Position numbers and translations under genes: made by a program. Shown in pieces: positions 44,132 to 53,667 of a stretch of 64,000 nt of DNA. The notes under the pieces were generated by a model. It was not told where the DNA came from. It ran no database searches and saw only the letters and a program-made list of their open reading frames with translations. The stretch spans positions 1 to 64,000 of the forward strand of contig JBARIW010000103.1 in assembly GCA_049799955.1 (NCBI GenBank). The letters are read 5' to 3'. The stretch is from JBGTFE01 sp049799955. GTDB lineage: Bacteria; Acidobacteriota; Blastocatellia; Pyrinomonadales; Pyrinomonadaceae. Every line of letters starts with the position of its first letter. The first letter of the stretch is position 1.

Positions 44132-45163
44132 CTATGCCACTTTTGCTTTTTTGGCGACGCTTTTTTCAGACGCTTCGCCCGCCTGCGATTTTGTTTTTTC
44201 GATTCGAGCCGACATTCTGTGGTCTAAATCGATAATTTGGTCAGCCGTCAGATGATATATATTCGACTGGTTGTGATAAATCTTCGCGCCGGTAACAATG
44301 TCGGCTTGTTTGAATCCGTTGTCAACCGCTTTTTTGATTAAATCTTCAATCGTCATCGTGTTTTGAACAATCGAAAGCGGCGTTTTTTCTTCGATAAATT
44401 CCGGGACATTCGATTTGGCAGGCGTATCAAAAGCCAGTTCAAGAGCCTGTTCGCCTTTCATATAATCGAGAAAATCTTTAAAACCGATGTTTCCAGTCAT
44501 TTCAAAACCGACTTCAAAAGCGGGTGAATTTGATTTAACGACCTGAAAAACTCTCGTAATTTCGCCTTCGCGCTCTTGCAGGCTGACTTCGACCATCACA
44601 TCGACGAAATATTCAAGCCCGCTCGCCGTCATCGGCAGAACGCGCCCGATTTCATTGTCTTCCTTCGCTTCTTTGCCTTTTGCCGGAATCTGGTCGGCAA
44701 TGACGACGCATTTTCCGCTTTCGATGCAGAGCTTTCGCAAAACGGACTGCAAAATCATCTGGTCAGCCGCCAATTCTTCCGCCGAAGGCTGCGCTAAATG
44801 GTCGCCGGTTTTTTCTCGAACGGCTTCGAGCATTTCACTGTGCTTTGCGCTGAAATACGCCGCCCAGCTGTCTAACGCGAAACAACCGTAATTCTGCTCC
44901 TGACCTTCGCCCGATACAGCCCATTCGATAAATTCGGGCAATTCGTGCATTTGCTCGATTTCCAGCGCGTCGAACGTTTGTCCGACACCGCGCAGAAGAC
45001 GAGCTTTTCTTTCCGTGTCAAAAATACAGAGCTTTCCCAAGCCCGCTTCGCTCATCGAACTTATAAAATGACTTTTGCCGACACCCGCTCCGCCGCGAAT
45101 CGCCATCACGAGGCGCTGCTGACGCGGGATTCTGCTCAATGGATTAATTTTTGGTTTGTTCAT
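44132..45163 (-). CDS. Phage-type AAA ATPase (Sak4/AAA_24-like)
   Basis: 343 residues. RecA-like core: Walker A in IRGGAGVGKSHF (G24-S31), a strand KLCIFDTERKARLL, Walker B-like CFALDSWAAY (Asp98), and VVIADQIPAK with a polar tail. This matches single-domain phage recombination or nucleotide-binding ATPases (Sak4 group). The C-terminal 110 residues (about 235-343) are unassigned, with a Lys/Ala-rich end. No phage genes surround it. It is single, with its own palindromic operator region upstream. Good Shine-Dalgarno (GAGGAGAAA). Confidence 0.78.
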   Translation of the reverse strand: MNKPKINPLSRIPRQQRLVMAIRGGAGVGKSHFISSMSEAGLGKLCIFDTERKARLLRGVGQTFDALEIEQMHELPEFIEWAVSGEGQEQNYGCFALDSWAAYFSAKHSEMLEAVREKTGDHLAQPSAEELAADQMILQSVLRKLCIESGKCVVIADQIPAKGKEAKEDNEIGRVLPMTASGLEYFVDVMVEVSLQEREGEITRVFQVVKSNSPAFEVGFEMTGNIGFKDFLDYMKGEQALELAFDTPAKSNVPEFIEEKTPLSIVQNTMTIEDLIKKAVDNGFKQADIVTGAKIYHNQSNIYHLTADQIIDLDHRMSARIEKTKSQAGEASEKSVAKKAKVA

Positions 45164-45283
45164 AACTACTTTCTCCTCAACCTGCCAGTTTTTCTTAATG
45201 TTTTTGTTTATTTCTTATCTCTTAAATGCCTACCGTCTAAGGCATTTTGTCTCATTGATGAAACAAATCTAACATAAGTTGCA

Positions 45284-45307
45284 TCTTGTTTCAAGTGTGA
45301 AACAAGA
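45284..45307. promoter_or_regulatory. Palindromic operator upstream of the AAA ATPase gene
   Basis: tcttgtttca-agtg-tgaaacaaga is a perfect 10-bp inverted repeat with a 4-bp centre. A half site tgaaacaa also appears at 45259-45266. The arrangement looks like a dimeric repressor site (XRE/LexA-like). The regulator is not encoded nearby, so the identity is unknown. Confidence 0.6.
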
Positions 45308-45353
45308 TTTTTTTGAAAAAATCTGCATTTTTATTGAAAATTGCTTTTAAACC

Positions 45354-45387
45354 AAAAAAGCGAGTCCTTCGAAAGACTCGCTTTTTT
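45354..45387. terminator. Bidirectional intrinsic terminator
   Basis: aaaaaagcgagtc / gactcgctttttt with a tight 8-nt loop. It ends the secreted-protein gene (stop at 45408) on the minus strand. Confidence 0.9.
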
Positions 45388-45407
45388 GTAATTTAATACT
45401 CAGTTTT

Positions 45408-46346
45408 TTAAGGTCTGCTGAATGTTGAGTAAATCTTTCCGGTTGGCTCTGCTACGTCCGTATCTTCCATTGTAACGAATAAACCGAAATCTGTTAGCGC
45501 TGTTTCACTGCGAATTTCCGATTCCTGTCGTTCACCTGTGTTTATAACCTGACCGAGTTTTGTATATTTTCCGTCGGGTGAAGAAGCCCATAAAACAAAG
45601 CGTTTATCTTTCGGAGCCATCTTCATATCGTCAAAACGCATTTTGACCTGGGTTGTGCCCTGTCTGCCCGGATCGACATAAGCTTTGCCTTTCAGACCCT
45701 GCAAATCTCCCGAAAACGCGATTCTGATTTCCGTTGTTTTGTTGTTAAAACTCGGCACATTCAGAAGCGGCACTTCATAAGTTGAAGCAACCGGTGTCGA
45801 TACGGCTACCTGTTTGTTATCTACCGCGCTTGTAACAACTGCCGGAACAACCGCATAACCTGTTGGAACCGAGCTGCGGAAAACCACCGGAGTATCACCT
45901 GCAATCGTCGTTAAACCCTCGTTCGGCGAGAGCACCAGCATAAATTGATTCATCGGCGTATTAAATGTCGCCTTACCCATTCCGCTTTCAACCATTGTCG
46001 GTCCGAGTAATGTAACTGCGCCTTTCGGGTCGACGGCATAAACGTAATAGCTTTTTGCATCTGCCGGAAGACCTGATAAATCGACGGCGACGCTTGTTCC
46101 GTCAGCCGCTCTGAGCACTTTTGCCCAACCTTTCGCGCCTTTTATATTAGTCGGCATCAGCTCGACAGTAACTTCTTTTCCTACCGGATATTCGATAACC
46201 GAATAACTTCCGTCGGCATTCTGAACAACTTCCTTTTTTGTGACGGTCGTTGTCGTCGTCTGTGTGTCCTGCGCGTAGATAAATCCGGTCATTGAAAATG
46301 ACAAACCTAAAACAGCGCAAAATCGAAATAAACTTTTCTTAGTCAT
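45408..46346 (-). CDS. Secreted beta-rich protein, unknown function
   Basis: 312 residues from ATG 46346 (MTKKSLFRFCAVLG), which has a perfect AAGGAGG Shine-Dalgarno; a longer frame upstream is ignored. Signal peptide about 1-26, cut near IYAQ. A Thr-rich stretch (TQTTTTTVTKK) is followed by two beta-sandwich-like parts: about 45-145 (KGWAKVLRAADGTSVAVDL and YYVYAVDPKG, resembling anti-sigma/DUF-type periplasmic proteins) and about 215-310 (YVDPGRQGTTQVKM, FVLWASSPDGKY). Family not recognised. Monocistronic by its terminator and promoter gap. Confidence 0.75.
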   Translation of the reverse strand: MTKKSLFRFCAVLGLSFSMTGFIYAQDTQTTTTTVTKKEVVQNADGSYSVIEYPVGKEVTVELMPTNIKGAKGWAKVLRAADGTSVAVDLSGLPADAKSYYVYAVDPKGAVTLLGPTMVESGMGKATFNTPMNQFMLVLSPNEGLTTIAGDTPVVFRSSVPTGYAVVPAVVTSAVDNKQVAVSTPVASTYEVPLLNVPSFNNKTTEIRIAFSGDLQGLKGKAYVDPGRQGTTQVKMRFDDMKMAPKDKRFVLWASSPDGKYTKLGQVINTGERQESEIRSETALTDFGLFVTMEDTDVAEPTGKIYSTFSRP

Positions 46347-46531
46347 AAAACCTCCTTGAAAATGTAGAAGAACATTTTTGTGCATAATTTAAAGTTGCAC
46401 TTTAAAATAGGTTCGCAAGCCGTATGCCAGAAAGCAATAGGCTGATATTTTAGGAATTAAGTCGTTTAATTGTAAACTTTTTGTATTGAGGTAAGACGTT
46501 TTCTGTATTAAATACTGACAGATAATTGGAG

Positions 46532-46603
46532 AGTAAAAGGCAAAAGTAAAAAGTCAGAATTGTTTTCTTCACTTTTTACTTTTGCCTTTTTACTTTTTAC
46601 TTT
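46532..46603. repeat. Inverted repeat (word agtaaaa/aaaaagt)
   Basis: agtaaaaggcaaaagtaaaaagt (46532-46554) pairs with acttttt actttt gccttttt acttttt (46571-46602). It ends 3 bp before the sppA stop codon (46605). It is similar in sequence to the element at 15030-15148. Confidence 0.8.
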
Positions 46604-46604
46604 T

Positions 46605-48404
46605 TTATTTTATTTGCAGTTCATAAGGCAAAATCAGCATTGCTTCGCCGTTTTTCATCTGGTCGAAAAAGGATGCGAAACGCAGAGTTTTACGCATATC
46701 TTCGGGCAGAGATTTCAGTAAAACTTCCTGCGCTTCTTTTTCTTTGGCGTTGGCAAAAGTGCTGTCATCGCCGCCGAAAAGCGACTCGAAAAACGGGCGC
46801 GGCGCAGGAAAAGCGACTCGTTTGACTTCCTTTTCGGCAGGCAGATTGGCAAGCTGCTTGGCAATGTCGATGGCTTTTTCCAGACCGCCGAATTCATCAA
46901 TCAAACCGTTTTGTTTTGCCTGAGTTCCCGTCCAGACGTGTCCCTGACCGATTGCGTTTACGTCTTCGACGGTTTTTCCGCGACCTTTCGCAACTTTCGG
47001 TACAAAATCGTTGTAATAAATTTTGTTTGCCTGGTCTTGCATTTTGGCGCGTTCGTCGTCAGTCCATTTGACGGTTTCGCGGAAAATCCCCGCGTTTTTG
47101 CCGCGCATCACATATTCGTTGGTAACTCCAATCCAGTCGTAAAAACCTTTGACGACGGGTTTGCCGAGAAATACGCCGATTGAGCCGGTGATTGTCGTCG
47201 GCTCGGCAACGATTTTGTCGGCGTTGCACGAAATATAATAGCCGCCCGAAGCCGCGACATCCGCCATCGAAACGACGACCGGCTTTTTCTTCGCCTTCGC
47301 GTTTTCTATCGCGTGCCACATCAAATCCGACGCGAGCGCCGAGCCGCCCGGACTGTCAACGCGCAGGACAATCGCTTTTATCGTTGAATCTTCCGCCGCG
47401 TCGTTAATCGCTTTGACCATCGTATCCGAGCCGACGGTTTCGCCGCTCATCGGACCTTTACTCGACGAGCCGCCGGTGATTGCGCCCGAAGCGTAAATGA
47501 CGGCGATGCGTTCGCCTTTGTTAATTCCAAGCGAATCGGAAGGAATTTCACGATATTGACTGCCGCTGATTGTGCGGATTTTATCGTTTTGATTATAACC
47601 GAGCCTACTCTTTAACTCTTCCAAAACCTGGTCGCGATAATATGCGCCGTCGATTAATCCCTGCTGCTGCGCGTCGTTTGCGTGATAAGGCGCGTTGTCG
47701 ATAATCGCTTTGACATCTTCGATGGATTTTTTCCGCGCTTCGGCAATCGCGCCTGAAAAACGCCCGTAATATTCGTCCAAAATCGCGTTGAGAACTTCGC
47801 GCTGAAATTTGGACATTTCCTTGTTCGTGTATTGTTCGGGCGCGCTTTTATAGTCGCCGATTTTGATTACCTCAGGTTCGATTCCGAGCTTGTCGAGCGA
47901 GCCGCGATAAAACATCGCTTCCGCCGCAAAACCGTTGACATACAAATCGCCCGAAGGCGGCAGGAAAATCTTTTCGGCAGCTGTGGCGATAAAATATTCC
48001 TTGTTCGTGCCGAGCTCCATATAGGCGTAAGCCGGTTTTCCCGAAGCGCGGAAATCTTTAATCGCCTCGCGCAATTCTTCAGCCTTTCCCCAGCCGATGC
48101 CGGGAAAATCGATGTCGAGCAGAACCGCGCCGATGCGGCTGTCAACTTTTGCCTTGCGAAGCTGAGTCATAAGACTCGTAAAAGATTGCGTCTGGCTGAT
48201 TCCGATGAATTTCGCCATTGGGTCTTCGGGCGAATAATCGGGCAAATCGCCGGAAACGCGCAAAACGAGAACGCTGTTTTCCGGCACGTCCGGTTTTCCG
48301 AGCGATTCCGCCAGCAGAGCGATTCCGATAATCGCCACTAAAAATACGGCGAGCAAGACTCCGCCGATGATGAGAAATATTTTTCCTGTTTTAGACATTG
48401 CCAT
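46605..48404 (-). CDS. sppA: Signal peptide peptidase SppA (67 kDa type)
   Basis: 599 residues, the double-domain form. N-terminal membrane helix (about 8-30). Catalytic Lys in VIKIGDYKSAPEQY (first half) and Ser in SMADVAASGGYYISC (second half), with TTITGSIGVF after it. Degrades cleaved signal peptides in the membrane. Full length relative to E. coli SppA. Ends against a heptamer hairpin. 159 bp separate it from the divergent permease gene. Confidence 0.93.
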   Translation of the reverse strand: MAMSKTGKIFLIIGGVLLAVFLVAIIGIALLAESLGKPDVPENSVLVLRVSGDLPDYSPEDPMAKFIGISQTQSFTSLMTQLRKAKVDSRIGAVLLDIDFPGIGWGKAEELREAIKDFRASGKPAYAYMELGTNKEYFIATAAEKIFLPPSGDLYVNGFAAEAMFYRGSLDKLGIEPEVIKIGDYKSAPEQYTNKEMSKFQREVLNAILDEYYGRFSGAIAEARKKSIEDVKAIIDNAPYHANDAQQQGLIDGAYYRDQVLEELKSRLGYNQNDKIRTISGSQYREIPSDSLGINKGERIAVIYASGAITGGSSSKGPMSGETVGSDTMVKAINDAAEDSTIKAIVLRVDSPGGSALASDLMWHAIENAKAKKKPVVVSMADVAASGGYYISCNADKIVAEPTTITGSIGVFLGKPVVKGFYDWIGVTNEYVMRGKNAGIFRETVKWTDDERAKMQDQANKIYYNDFVPKVAKGRGKTVEDVNAIGQGHVWTGTQAKQNGLIDEFGGLEKAIDIAKQLANLPAEKEVKRVAFPAPRPFFESLFGGDDSTFANAKEKEAQEVLLKSLPEDMRKTLRFASFFDQMKNGEAMLILPYELQIK

Positions 48405-48563
48405 TTTTTAGATTTTCTCCAAAATTTTGATTTATCCAAAATAAATCTTAACTCTTTACGTCAAAAACTTCTAAAAGGTTTGATTTCTTAGAAACGTAAA
48501 TTATTGTAAACGTGATAAACTTTCCTTCCAATCAAACGTATTATTCTATAAGATTTTCACGTA

Positions 48564-49799
48564 ATGGATTTTACTGAAACACTAAAACTCGCTTTCTCGG
48601 CAATCTGGTCGCACAAGCTGCGCTCGTTCCTGACGCTTCTCGGAATGATTATCGGCGTAACGGCATTTATGGTCGTCCTTTCGATTTTGCAGGGCTTTAA
48701 CGTTTATGTTGATGAAAAAATAGCCGGTATCGGCTCAAATTCATTTACAATTCGCAGATTCAGCTTTGACGACTTTAAAGACACCGATACGATTGCCGCC
48801 GCGCAGCGACGGAACAAGGAATTAACCTTTGACGAGCTTGACTATATTCGCGAACACGCGCAGCTAATCGATAAAATCGGCGCGAAATCCGGCGGCGGTC
48901 CGTCTGAAATTAAACGCGGCAACGAAATTTTGCAGGACGTTTCCGTTTCGGGCGTCGAGCCGGTTATTGCCGAAATCGAGAAGACGGATATTGCCGACGG
49001 ACGTTTTTTTACAGAGACGGAAAACAACAATTCGATGCGCGTCGCCTTTGTCGGCGCTGATATTTCAAGCAAACTTTTCCCGCAGGGCGGCGCAATCGGC
49101 GGTGAAATTGTTATCAGGGGAATTCCCTACCGAATTATCGGCATCCAGACGGCGAAAGGAACGGTTTTCGGTCAGCCGCAGGACAGTTTTGTTCAGCTTC
49201 CTTTAAAAACTTACGGGCTTGCCTTCGGAGGTTTGACCGGCGGTCGCGCGCCTTATTTTGAAGCTTCGGCAAAAGCGGACAAACTTTTTGACGATACGGT
49301 CGAAGAAGCGCGCAATTTGATGCGCGTCAAACGCAAAATACCTTTCGGCGAAAAAGACAATTTCGGCATTTTAACGCCCGACGCGATTTCCGGTCTGAAA
49401 GATAATCTTTTAGGTCCGACTTTTATCGTTATTCTGGCAGTTCCGGCGATTGCGCTGATAGTCGGCGCAATCGTAATTATGAATATTATGCTTGTCGCCG
49501 TTACGGAAAGAACCAGAGAAATCGGCATTCGAAAGAGTTTGGGCGCGAGACAGTCCGATATTTTGAAACAATTTATCTCCGAATCGGCAACGCTTTCGGC
49601 AATCGGCGGAATTATCGGTCTGATTTTAGCCAAACTGATCGGAATTCTTGTCAGCGCGGTGCTTCTGAAAACGGTTATTCCGTGGTATGCGGCGGTAATT
49701 TCTATCGGAGTTTCGGCGCTCGTCGGTATTTTGGCTGGATTGTATCCGGCATGGAAAGCGGCGCGGCTCGACCCGATTGAGGCTTTAAGAGCGGATTAA
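48564..49799 (+). CDS. MacB/FtsX-family ABC transporter permease
   Basis: 411 residues. Begins with a cytoplasmic helix (TETLKLAFSAIWSHKLRSFL) and TM1 TLLGMIIGVTAFMVV; a periplasmic MacB_PCD domain (about 45-270); then three membrane helices in the C-terminal FtsX domain with VTERTREIGIRKSLGARQ, and the terminal AAWKAARLDPIEALR-like motif. An ATPase partner is not adjacent. The next permease begins 5 bp downstream, so they are probably two halves of one heterodimer. Confidence 0.92.
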   Translation: MDFTETLKLAFSAIWSHKLRSFLTLLGMIIGVTAFMVVLSILQGFNVYVDEKIAGIGSNSFTIRRFSFDDFKDTDTIAAAQRRNKELTFDELDYIREHAQLIDKIGAKSGGGPSEIKRGNEILQDVSVSGVEPVIAEIEKTDIADGRFFTETENNNSMRVAFVGADISSKLFPQGGAIGGEIVIRGIPYRIIGIQTAKGTVFGQPQDSFVQLPLKTYGLAFGGLTGGRAPYFEASAKADKLFDDTVEEARNLMRVKRKIPFGEKDNFGILTPDAISGLKDNLLGPTFIVILAVPAIALIVGAIVIMNIMLVAVTERTREIGIRKSLGARQSDILKQFISESATLSAIGGIIGLILAKLIGILVSAVLLKTVIPWYAAVISIGVSALVGILAGLYPAWKAARLDPIEALRAD

Positions 49800-49804
49800 A
49801 TATT

Positions 49805-51067
49805 ATGACATTTCTAACCAGTTCGTTTTACGAAAACCTGAAAATGGCTCTTGATACGTTGAGAAGCAATAAGCTGCGCTCTTTTTTGACCATCATCGGC
49901 GTTGTCGTCGGAGTAATTACCGTGATGCTTATTTCCTCAGTCATCAGCGGAATCAAGGTTGCCGTCGAAAAGGAAGTCGAATCATTCGGAACACGCTCGA
50001 TTTTCCTCTATAAATTCGACATCGGCATTCACGTCGGCAGACGCTCGCAGGAAGAAAGAATGCGAAAACCTCTGACATTCGACGATGCCGAAGCGATAAA
50101 AAATCTATCTTCGATTGAAACGGCAGTTCCGTTTCTCGACGTTTCCAACAATTTTTTCGGGCAGAAAACAATGGTTACCGGCAAGAACGGTAAAACTTCC
50201 TCCGCCGTTCAGCTTCAGGGAACAATGCCGGATATTGAAAAAACGACCACCGAGATTTTGCTCGGCGGTCGATGGTTTTCTCAAAATGAGAGCGACGAAA
50301 AGGCAAATGTCTGTCTAATCGGCTCAAGCGTCGTCGAAAGTTATTTCCCGTATGAAAACCCAATCGGACAAACGATTGAAATCGGCGGAAACGAGTTTCG
50401 CATTATCGGAACTCTCGAAAAACGCGAGCAGCTTTTCGGCGGCGGCGGCGGAAATAACGACCAGAGCAATGTGATTTATATGCCCATCGGCGCGGCTTTG
50501 AAGCTTAAACCGAACGCTGACGATTTGTTTATTCTGGCAATCGCGCGAGAAGGAATGCTCGAAAAAGCTAAAGACGACGTGCAGGATTTATTGCGCGTGC
50601 GAAGACAGGTTCCGTTCGGAAAACCCGATAATTTTTCGATGGCTACTGCCGCGAGTCTTATCGAACAATTCAACTCTATTACGTGGATGGTCGCGCTGGC
50701 GATGATTGTAATCTCGTCGGTTGGTTTGATGATTGGCGGAATCGGCGTGATGAATATTATGCTCGTTTCCGTTACGGAAAGAACACGCGAAATCGGCATT
50801 CGCAAAGCCCTCGGCGCAAAGCAAAGCGACATTTTATTGCAGTTTTTAATCGAGGCGGCGACATTAACGGGCTTCGGAGGTTTGCTCGGATTATTTCTCG
50901 GATGGCTTTTAACTTTGCTCGTAAAACTTATTATGCCTTCCTACGTTCCATGGTGGGCGCCGGTCGCCGGATTTTTCGCCAGCGTCGGCATTGGCTTAGT
51001 TTTCGGACTTTTCCCGGCGTGGAAAGCGGCAAGGCTCGACCCGATTGAATCGCTCAGATATGAATAA
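49805..51067 (+). CDS. MacB/FtsX-family ABC transporter permease (second of pair)
   Basis: 420 residues, paralogous to the preceding gene and in the same order of parts: KMALDTLRSNKLRSFLTIIG, TM1, a periplasmic domain (about 50-280), then three TM helices with VTERTREIGIRKALGAKQ and AWKAARLDPIESLRYE at the C-terminus. The strong likeness to its upstream neighbour suggests tandem duplication. Followed by the hairpin at 51072. Confidence 0.92.
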   Translation: MTFLTSSFYENLKMALDTLRSNKLRSFLTIIGVVVGVITVMLISSVISGIKVAVEKEVESFGTRSIFLYKFDIGIHVGRRSQEERMRKPLTFDDAEAIKNLSSIETAVPFLDVSNNFFGQKTMVTGKNGKTSSAVQLQGTMPDIEKTTTEILLGGRWFSQNESDEKANVCLIGSSVVESYFPYENPIGQTIEIGGNEFRIIGTLEKREQLFGGGGGNNDQSNVIYMPIGAALKLKPNADDLFILAIAREGMLEKAKDDVQDLLRVRRQVPFGKPDNFSMATAASLIEQFNSITWMVALAMIVISSVGLMIGGIGVMNIMLVSVTERTREIGIRKALGAKQSDILLQFLIEAATLTGFGGLLGLFLGWLLTLLVKLIMPSYVPWWAPVAGFFASVGIGLVFGLFPAWKAARLDPIESLRYE

Positions 51068-51071
51068 TATA

Positions 51072-51137
51072 GTCCCAAGTCCCAGGTTTTAAATCAAAGA
51101 AATTCATCTTTGGAACATTAAACCTGGGACTTGGGAC
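51072..51137. repeat. Inverted repeat (word cccaagt/cccaggt)
   Basis: gtcccaagtcccaggtt (51072-51088) is exactly complementary to aacctgggacttgggac (51121-51137), 17 pairs, around a 32-nt loop. It lies between the convergent permease (stop 51067) and Yip1 gene (stop 51144). Confidence 0.9.
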
Positions 51138-51143
51138 ACAAAA

Positions 51144-51983
51144 TTATGTTGCATTACCTGACATTAAAGCTCCGACAACTCTGAATGCGATTTGGATTAA
51201 AGCCAGAATTATCACAATCGCCCAGGCTGAACCGGAAGAAATTTTGTGTACGATGCGCAAGCCGATTGCCGCTAAAACCCAGCCCCAAATCATAAATAAA
51301 TCCAGCGTACCGACCAGTGTTGCCAATACCGGCATCGATTTTCCGTCAAGCAAAAAGCTGGGATTGGCATTAACCAAACCGCGCTGGCTCGCCGTTCCGA
51401 TGTCAATATCGTCAACCGATTTTAGAAACAGAATGATGAAATTGGCAATCATCGAGATAACCAGCGGAGGCAATGATGCGTAAACCCAGACCGACACGCC
51501 GTGCAGATAACCGCCTGAGCCGCCGAAAGCTTTTCCTCCGAGCCAGTACAGCAAGCCGCCTAGAGCCGTAACGAGAATTATTATGACCGGCATCGCAAAT
51601 CTGACGACTTTCCCGATGGTCATATTTAACTGTATGGCGCCTTCCTTTTGTTCTCCGGTAAGCCCTTGCGTCTGCGGGTTTTTATCTATTTGCTCGGCAA
51701 CAAATCTTTTGAAATTAGACTCGCCGACCTTGTAGTAAAATGCGAAGCTGAAAGCAGTCGTCAAAATTATTATTACCAGCAAAGCCAAAATAAATCTCGG
51801 TTTTCGCCGTAAATCTTCAAATGTATTTCCCGGCTCGAAAAATATACTGCCGAGCGTCGCCGCTTCCGACATCTGCGGCGGTTCGGGAGCGACCATTTTT
51901 TCCGGCGGCGGCGGCGCCTGCCATTCGCTTGAATCCTGTTCCCCGGGCAAATTCGGTTCGTTTATCGAATTTTCTTCCTGCAT
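51144..51983 (-). CDS. Yip1-family membrane protein
   Basis: 279 residues from ATG 51983, chosen for the AAGGAGA Shine-Dalgarno; a longer frame to 52082 is less likely. A Pro/Glu-rich cytoplasmic N-terminus (about 1-60) is followed by five hydrophobic segments with GSIFFEPGNTFEDLRRKPRF before the first, a pattern of Yip1/DUF1282-type proteins. The second membrane group has GSGGYLHGVSVWVYASLPP. Function in bacteria unknown. The 51171-51230 segment is Ala/Ile-rich. Confidence 0.8.
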   Translation of the reverse strand: MQEENSINEPNLPGEQDSSEWQAPPPPEKMVAPEPPQMSEAATLGSIFFEPGNTFEDLRRKPRFILALLVIIILTTAFSFAFYYKVGESNFKRFVAEQIDKNPQTQGLTGEQKEGAIQLNMTIGKVVRFAMPVIIILVTALGGLLYWLGGKAFGGSGGYLHGVSVWVYASLPPLVISMIANFIILFLKSVDDIDIGTASQRGLVNANPSFLLDGKSMPVLATLVGTLDLFMIWGWVLAAIGLRIVHKISSGSAWAIVIILALIQIAFRVVGALMSGNAT

Positions 51984-52119
51984 AATCTGTCTCCTTATTT
52001 TAATTTTAAATAAAAAATTAGCGCGTCTTTCGGAAACCTCCTTTAAAACACTTTTGAAAGCCGCATTGTCATTGAATTTCACCGCTTTATACGAATGTAT
52101 TTTTTTTTCGTTTCAAATA

Positions 52120-53124
52120 TTAATTCATCGCAGGCGCATTTTCATAGCCTTCAACGCGAATACACGCCGCGAAATGATTTTTTCTTATTTCCCTAAGCTC
52201 CGGCACAACCTGCGCGCATTCTTCAATCGCCCACGGGCAGCGAGTTCGAAAACGACAGCCCGAAGGCGGATTTATCGGCGTCGGGACATCTCCCTGAAGC
52301 ACGATTCGCTCGCGTTTTTTCTTCGGGTCGGGAATCGGAATTGCCGAAAGCAAAGCTTTTGTATACGGATGAAGCGGATTTTCGTAAAGCTCGCGAGCTT
52401 CGGCAATTTCGACGATTTTTCCGAGATACATCACCGCTACACGTTGGGAAATATGCTCGACAACCGCCAAGCCATGCGAAATAAAAAGGTATGTCAGCCC
52501 GAATTCAGCCTGCAAATCCTGTAAAAGATTGACGACCTGCGCCTGAACCGAAACGTCCAACGCCGAAACAGGCTCGTCGGCAATAATCAGTTTCGGATTC
52601 AGCGCCAGCGCGCGCGCGATTCCGATTCTTTGGCGCTGACCGCCGGAAAATTCGTGCGGGTAACGCGTCATATAATTCGGGTCAAGCCCAACCTTTTGCA
52701 TCAAATCCGCAACTCTATCGCGTCTTTCGGATTTATTGCCGATTCCGTGAATTTTCAAAGGCTCGGAAACGATTGAAAGAATGTTCAAGCGCGGATTCAG
52801 ACTCGCATACGGGTCTTGAAAGATAATCTGCATCTCGCGTCGAAGCTTCTGCATTTCACTGTTCGGCATTCCGATTATGTTTTGCCCTTCAAAAACGACC
52901 TCGCCGCTCGTCGGTTCATAAAGCCGCAAAATACAGCGCCCGACCGTCGATTTCCCGCAGCCCGATTCGCCGACCAGACCGAGCGTTTCGCCGGCAAAAA
53001 TATCAAACGAAACGCCGTCAATCGCCTGCACCACATCGTCGCTGTTCTCGACCGGAAAATGCTTGACGAGATTTCTGACCTGAACAAGTTCTTTTTTTTG
53101 AGTTTTTACCGCGCTTTCCTGCAT
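52120..53124 (-). CDS. Oligopeptide/dipeptide ABC transporter ATPase (OppF/DppF type)
   Basis: 334 residues. Motifs: Walker A GESGCGKSTVGR, signature FSGGQRQRIGIARALA, Walker B LIIADEPVSALD, and the C-terminal oligopeptide domain QGDVPTPINPPSGCRFRTRC with four cysteines that may hold an Fe-S cluster (as in DppD/DppF). Its 5' end is next to the GNAT gene; the OppD-type partner lies beyond it. Permease and binding-protein genes are not in view. Confidence 0.93.
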   Translation of the reverse strand: MQESAVKTQKKELVQVRNLVKHFPVENSDDVVQAIDGVSFDIFAGETLGLVGESGCGKSTVGRCILRLYEPTSGEVVFEGQNIIGMPNSEMQKLRREMQIIFQDPYASLNPRLNILSIVSEPLKIHGIGNKSERRDRVADLMQKVGLDPNYMTRYPHEFSGGQRQRIGIARALALNPKLIIADEPVSALDVSVQAQVVNLLQDLQAEFGLTYLFISHGLAVVEHISQRVAVMYLGKIVEIAEARELYENPLHPYTKALLSAIPIPDPKKKRERIVLQGDVPTPINPPSGCRFRTRCPWAIEECAQVVPELREIRKNHFAACIRVEGYENAPAMN

Positions 53125-53667
53125 TTAACTTTTTACTTTTTTTACCCAATTTTCCGCGACGATTGCAAAGCGTTCGTGGTCGCGCCAACGACTTCCGATT
53201 TTTAAGTACCTTTCGGAAAATCCTTCTTTAACAAAACCGTTTTTCTTCAAAACCGCAATCGAAGACAGATTATGCGGCTGAACATTCGCTTCAATCCGGT
53301 GAAGCTTTAAAGTTTTAAACGCAAAACGCAGGGCGAGCCCGATTGCCTCGGTCATAAAACCCCGGCGCGCGAATTTTTCGCCCAGATAATAGCCTAGATA
53401 CGCGTTTTGAAAATTGCCTCGAAAAATCTGTGAAAGATTAATCATCCCGGCAATCGCGTTATCTTCAATCCCCAAAATCAAAAAACTTTCGTTTGTTTCA
53501 AATTCGTTTCTGAGTAAAAACGCGTCAAAGGCTTTTCTGTCCAAAGGCGGATTTGCCAAGCCTTTGTGAAACTTGCGGCTTGCCAGATTCATCGCAACAA
53601 ATTCTTCAAAATCCTCAGCCTTCGGCGGACGCAGCCAGACTTTTTTCCCTTTTAAGATTCTCGTCAT
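53125..53667 (-). CDS. GNAT N-acetyltransferase (RimJ/RimL type)
   Basis: 180 residues. KGKKVWLRPPKAEDFEEFV start, then the GNAT core with YLGYYLGEKFARRGFMTEAI (acetyl-CoA loop) and HNLSSIAVLKKNGFVKEGF. RimJ-type enzymes acetylate ribosomal protein N-termini or other amines; the target here is unknown. It overlaps the OppD-type gene by 53 bp in a different frame and ends 1 bp before the OppF start, so it is translationally linked with both transport ATPases. Confidence 0.88.
   Translation of the reverse strand: MTRILKGKKVWLRPPKAEDFEEFVAMNLASRKFHKGLANPPLDRKAFDAFLLRNEFETNESFLILGIEDNAIAGMINLSQIFRGNFQNAYLGYYLGEKFARRGFMTEAIGLALRFAFKTLKLHRIEANVQPHNLSSIAVLKKNGFVKEGFSERYLKIGSRWRDHERFAIVAENWVKKVKS

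Noticed and set aside
43960..45310. Prophage remnant around the AAA ATPase
   Set aside because: No integrase, structural, lysis or att-like repeats; the flanking genes are ordinary chromosomal genes.
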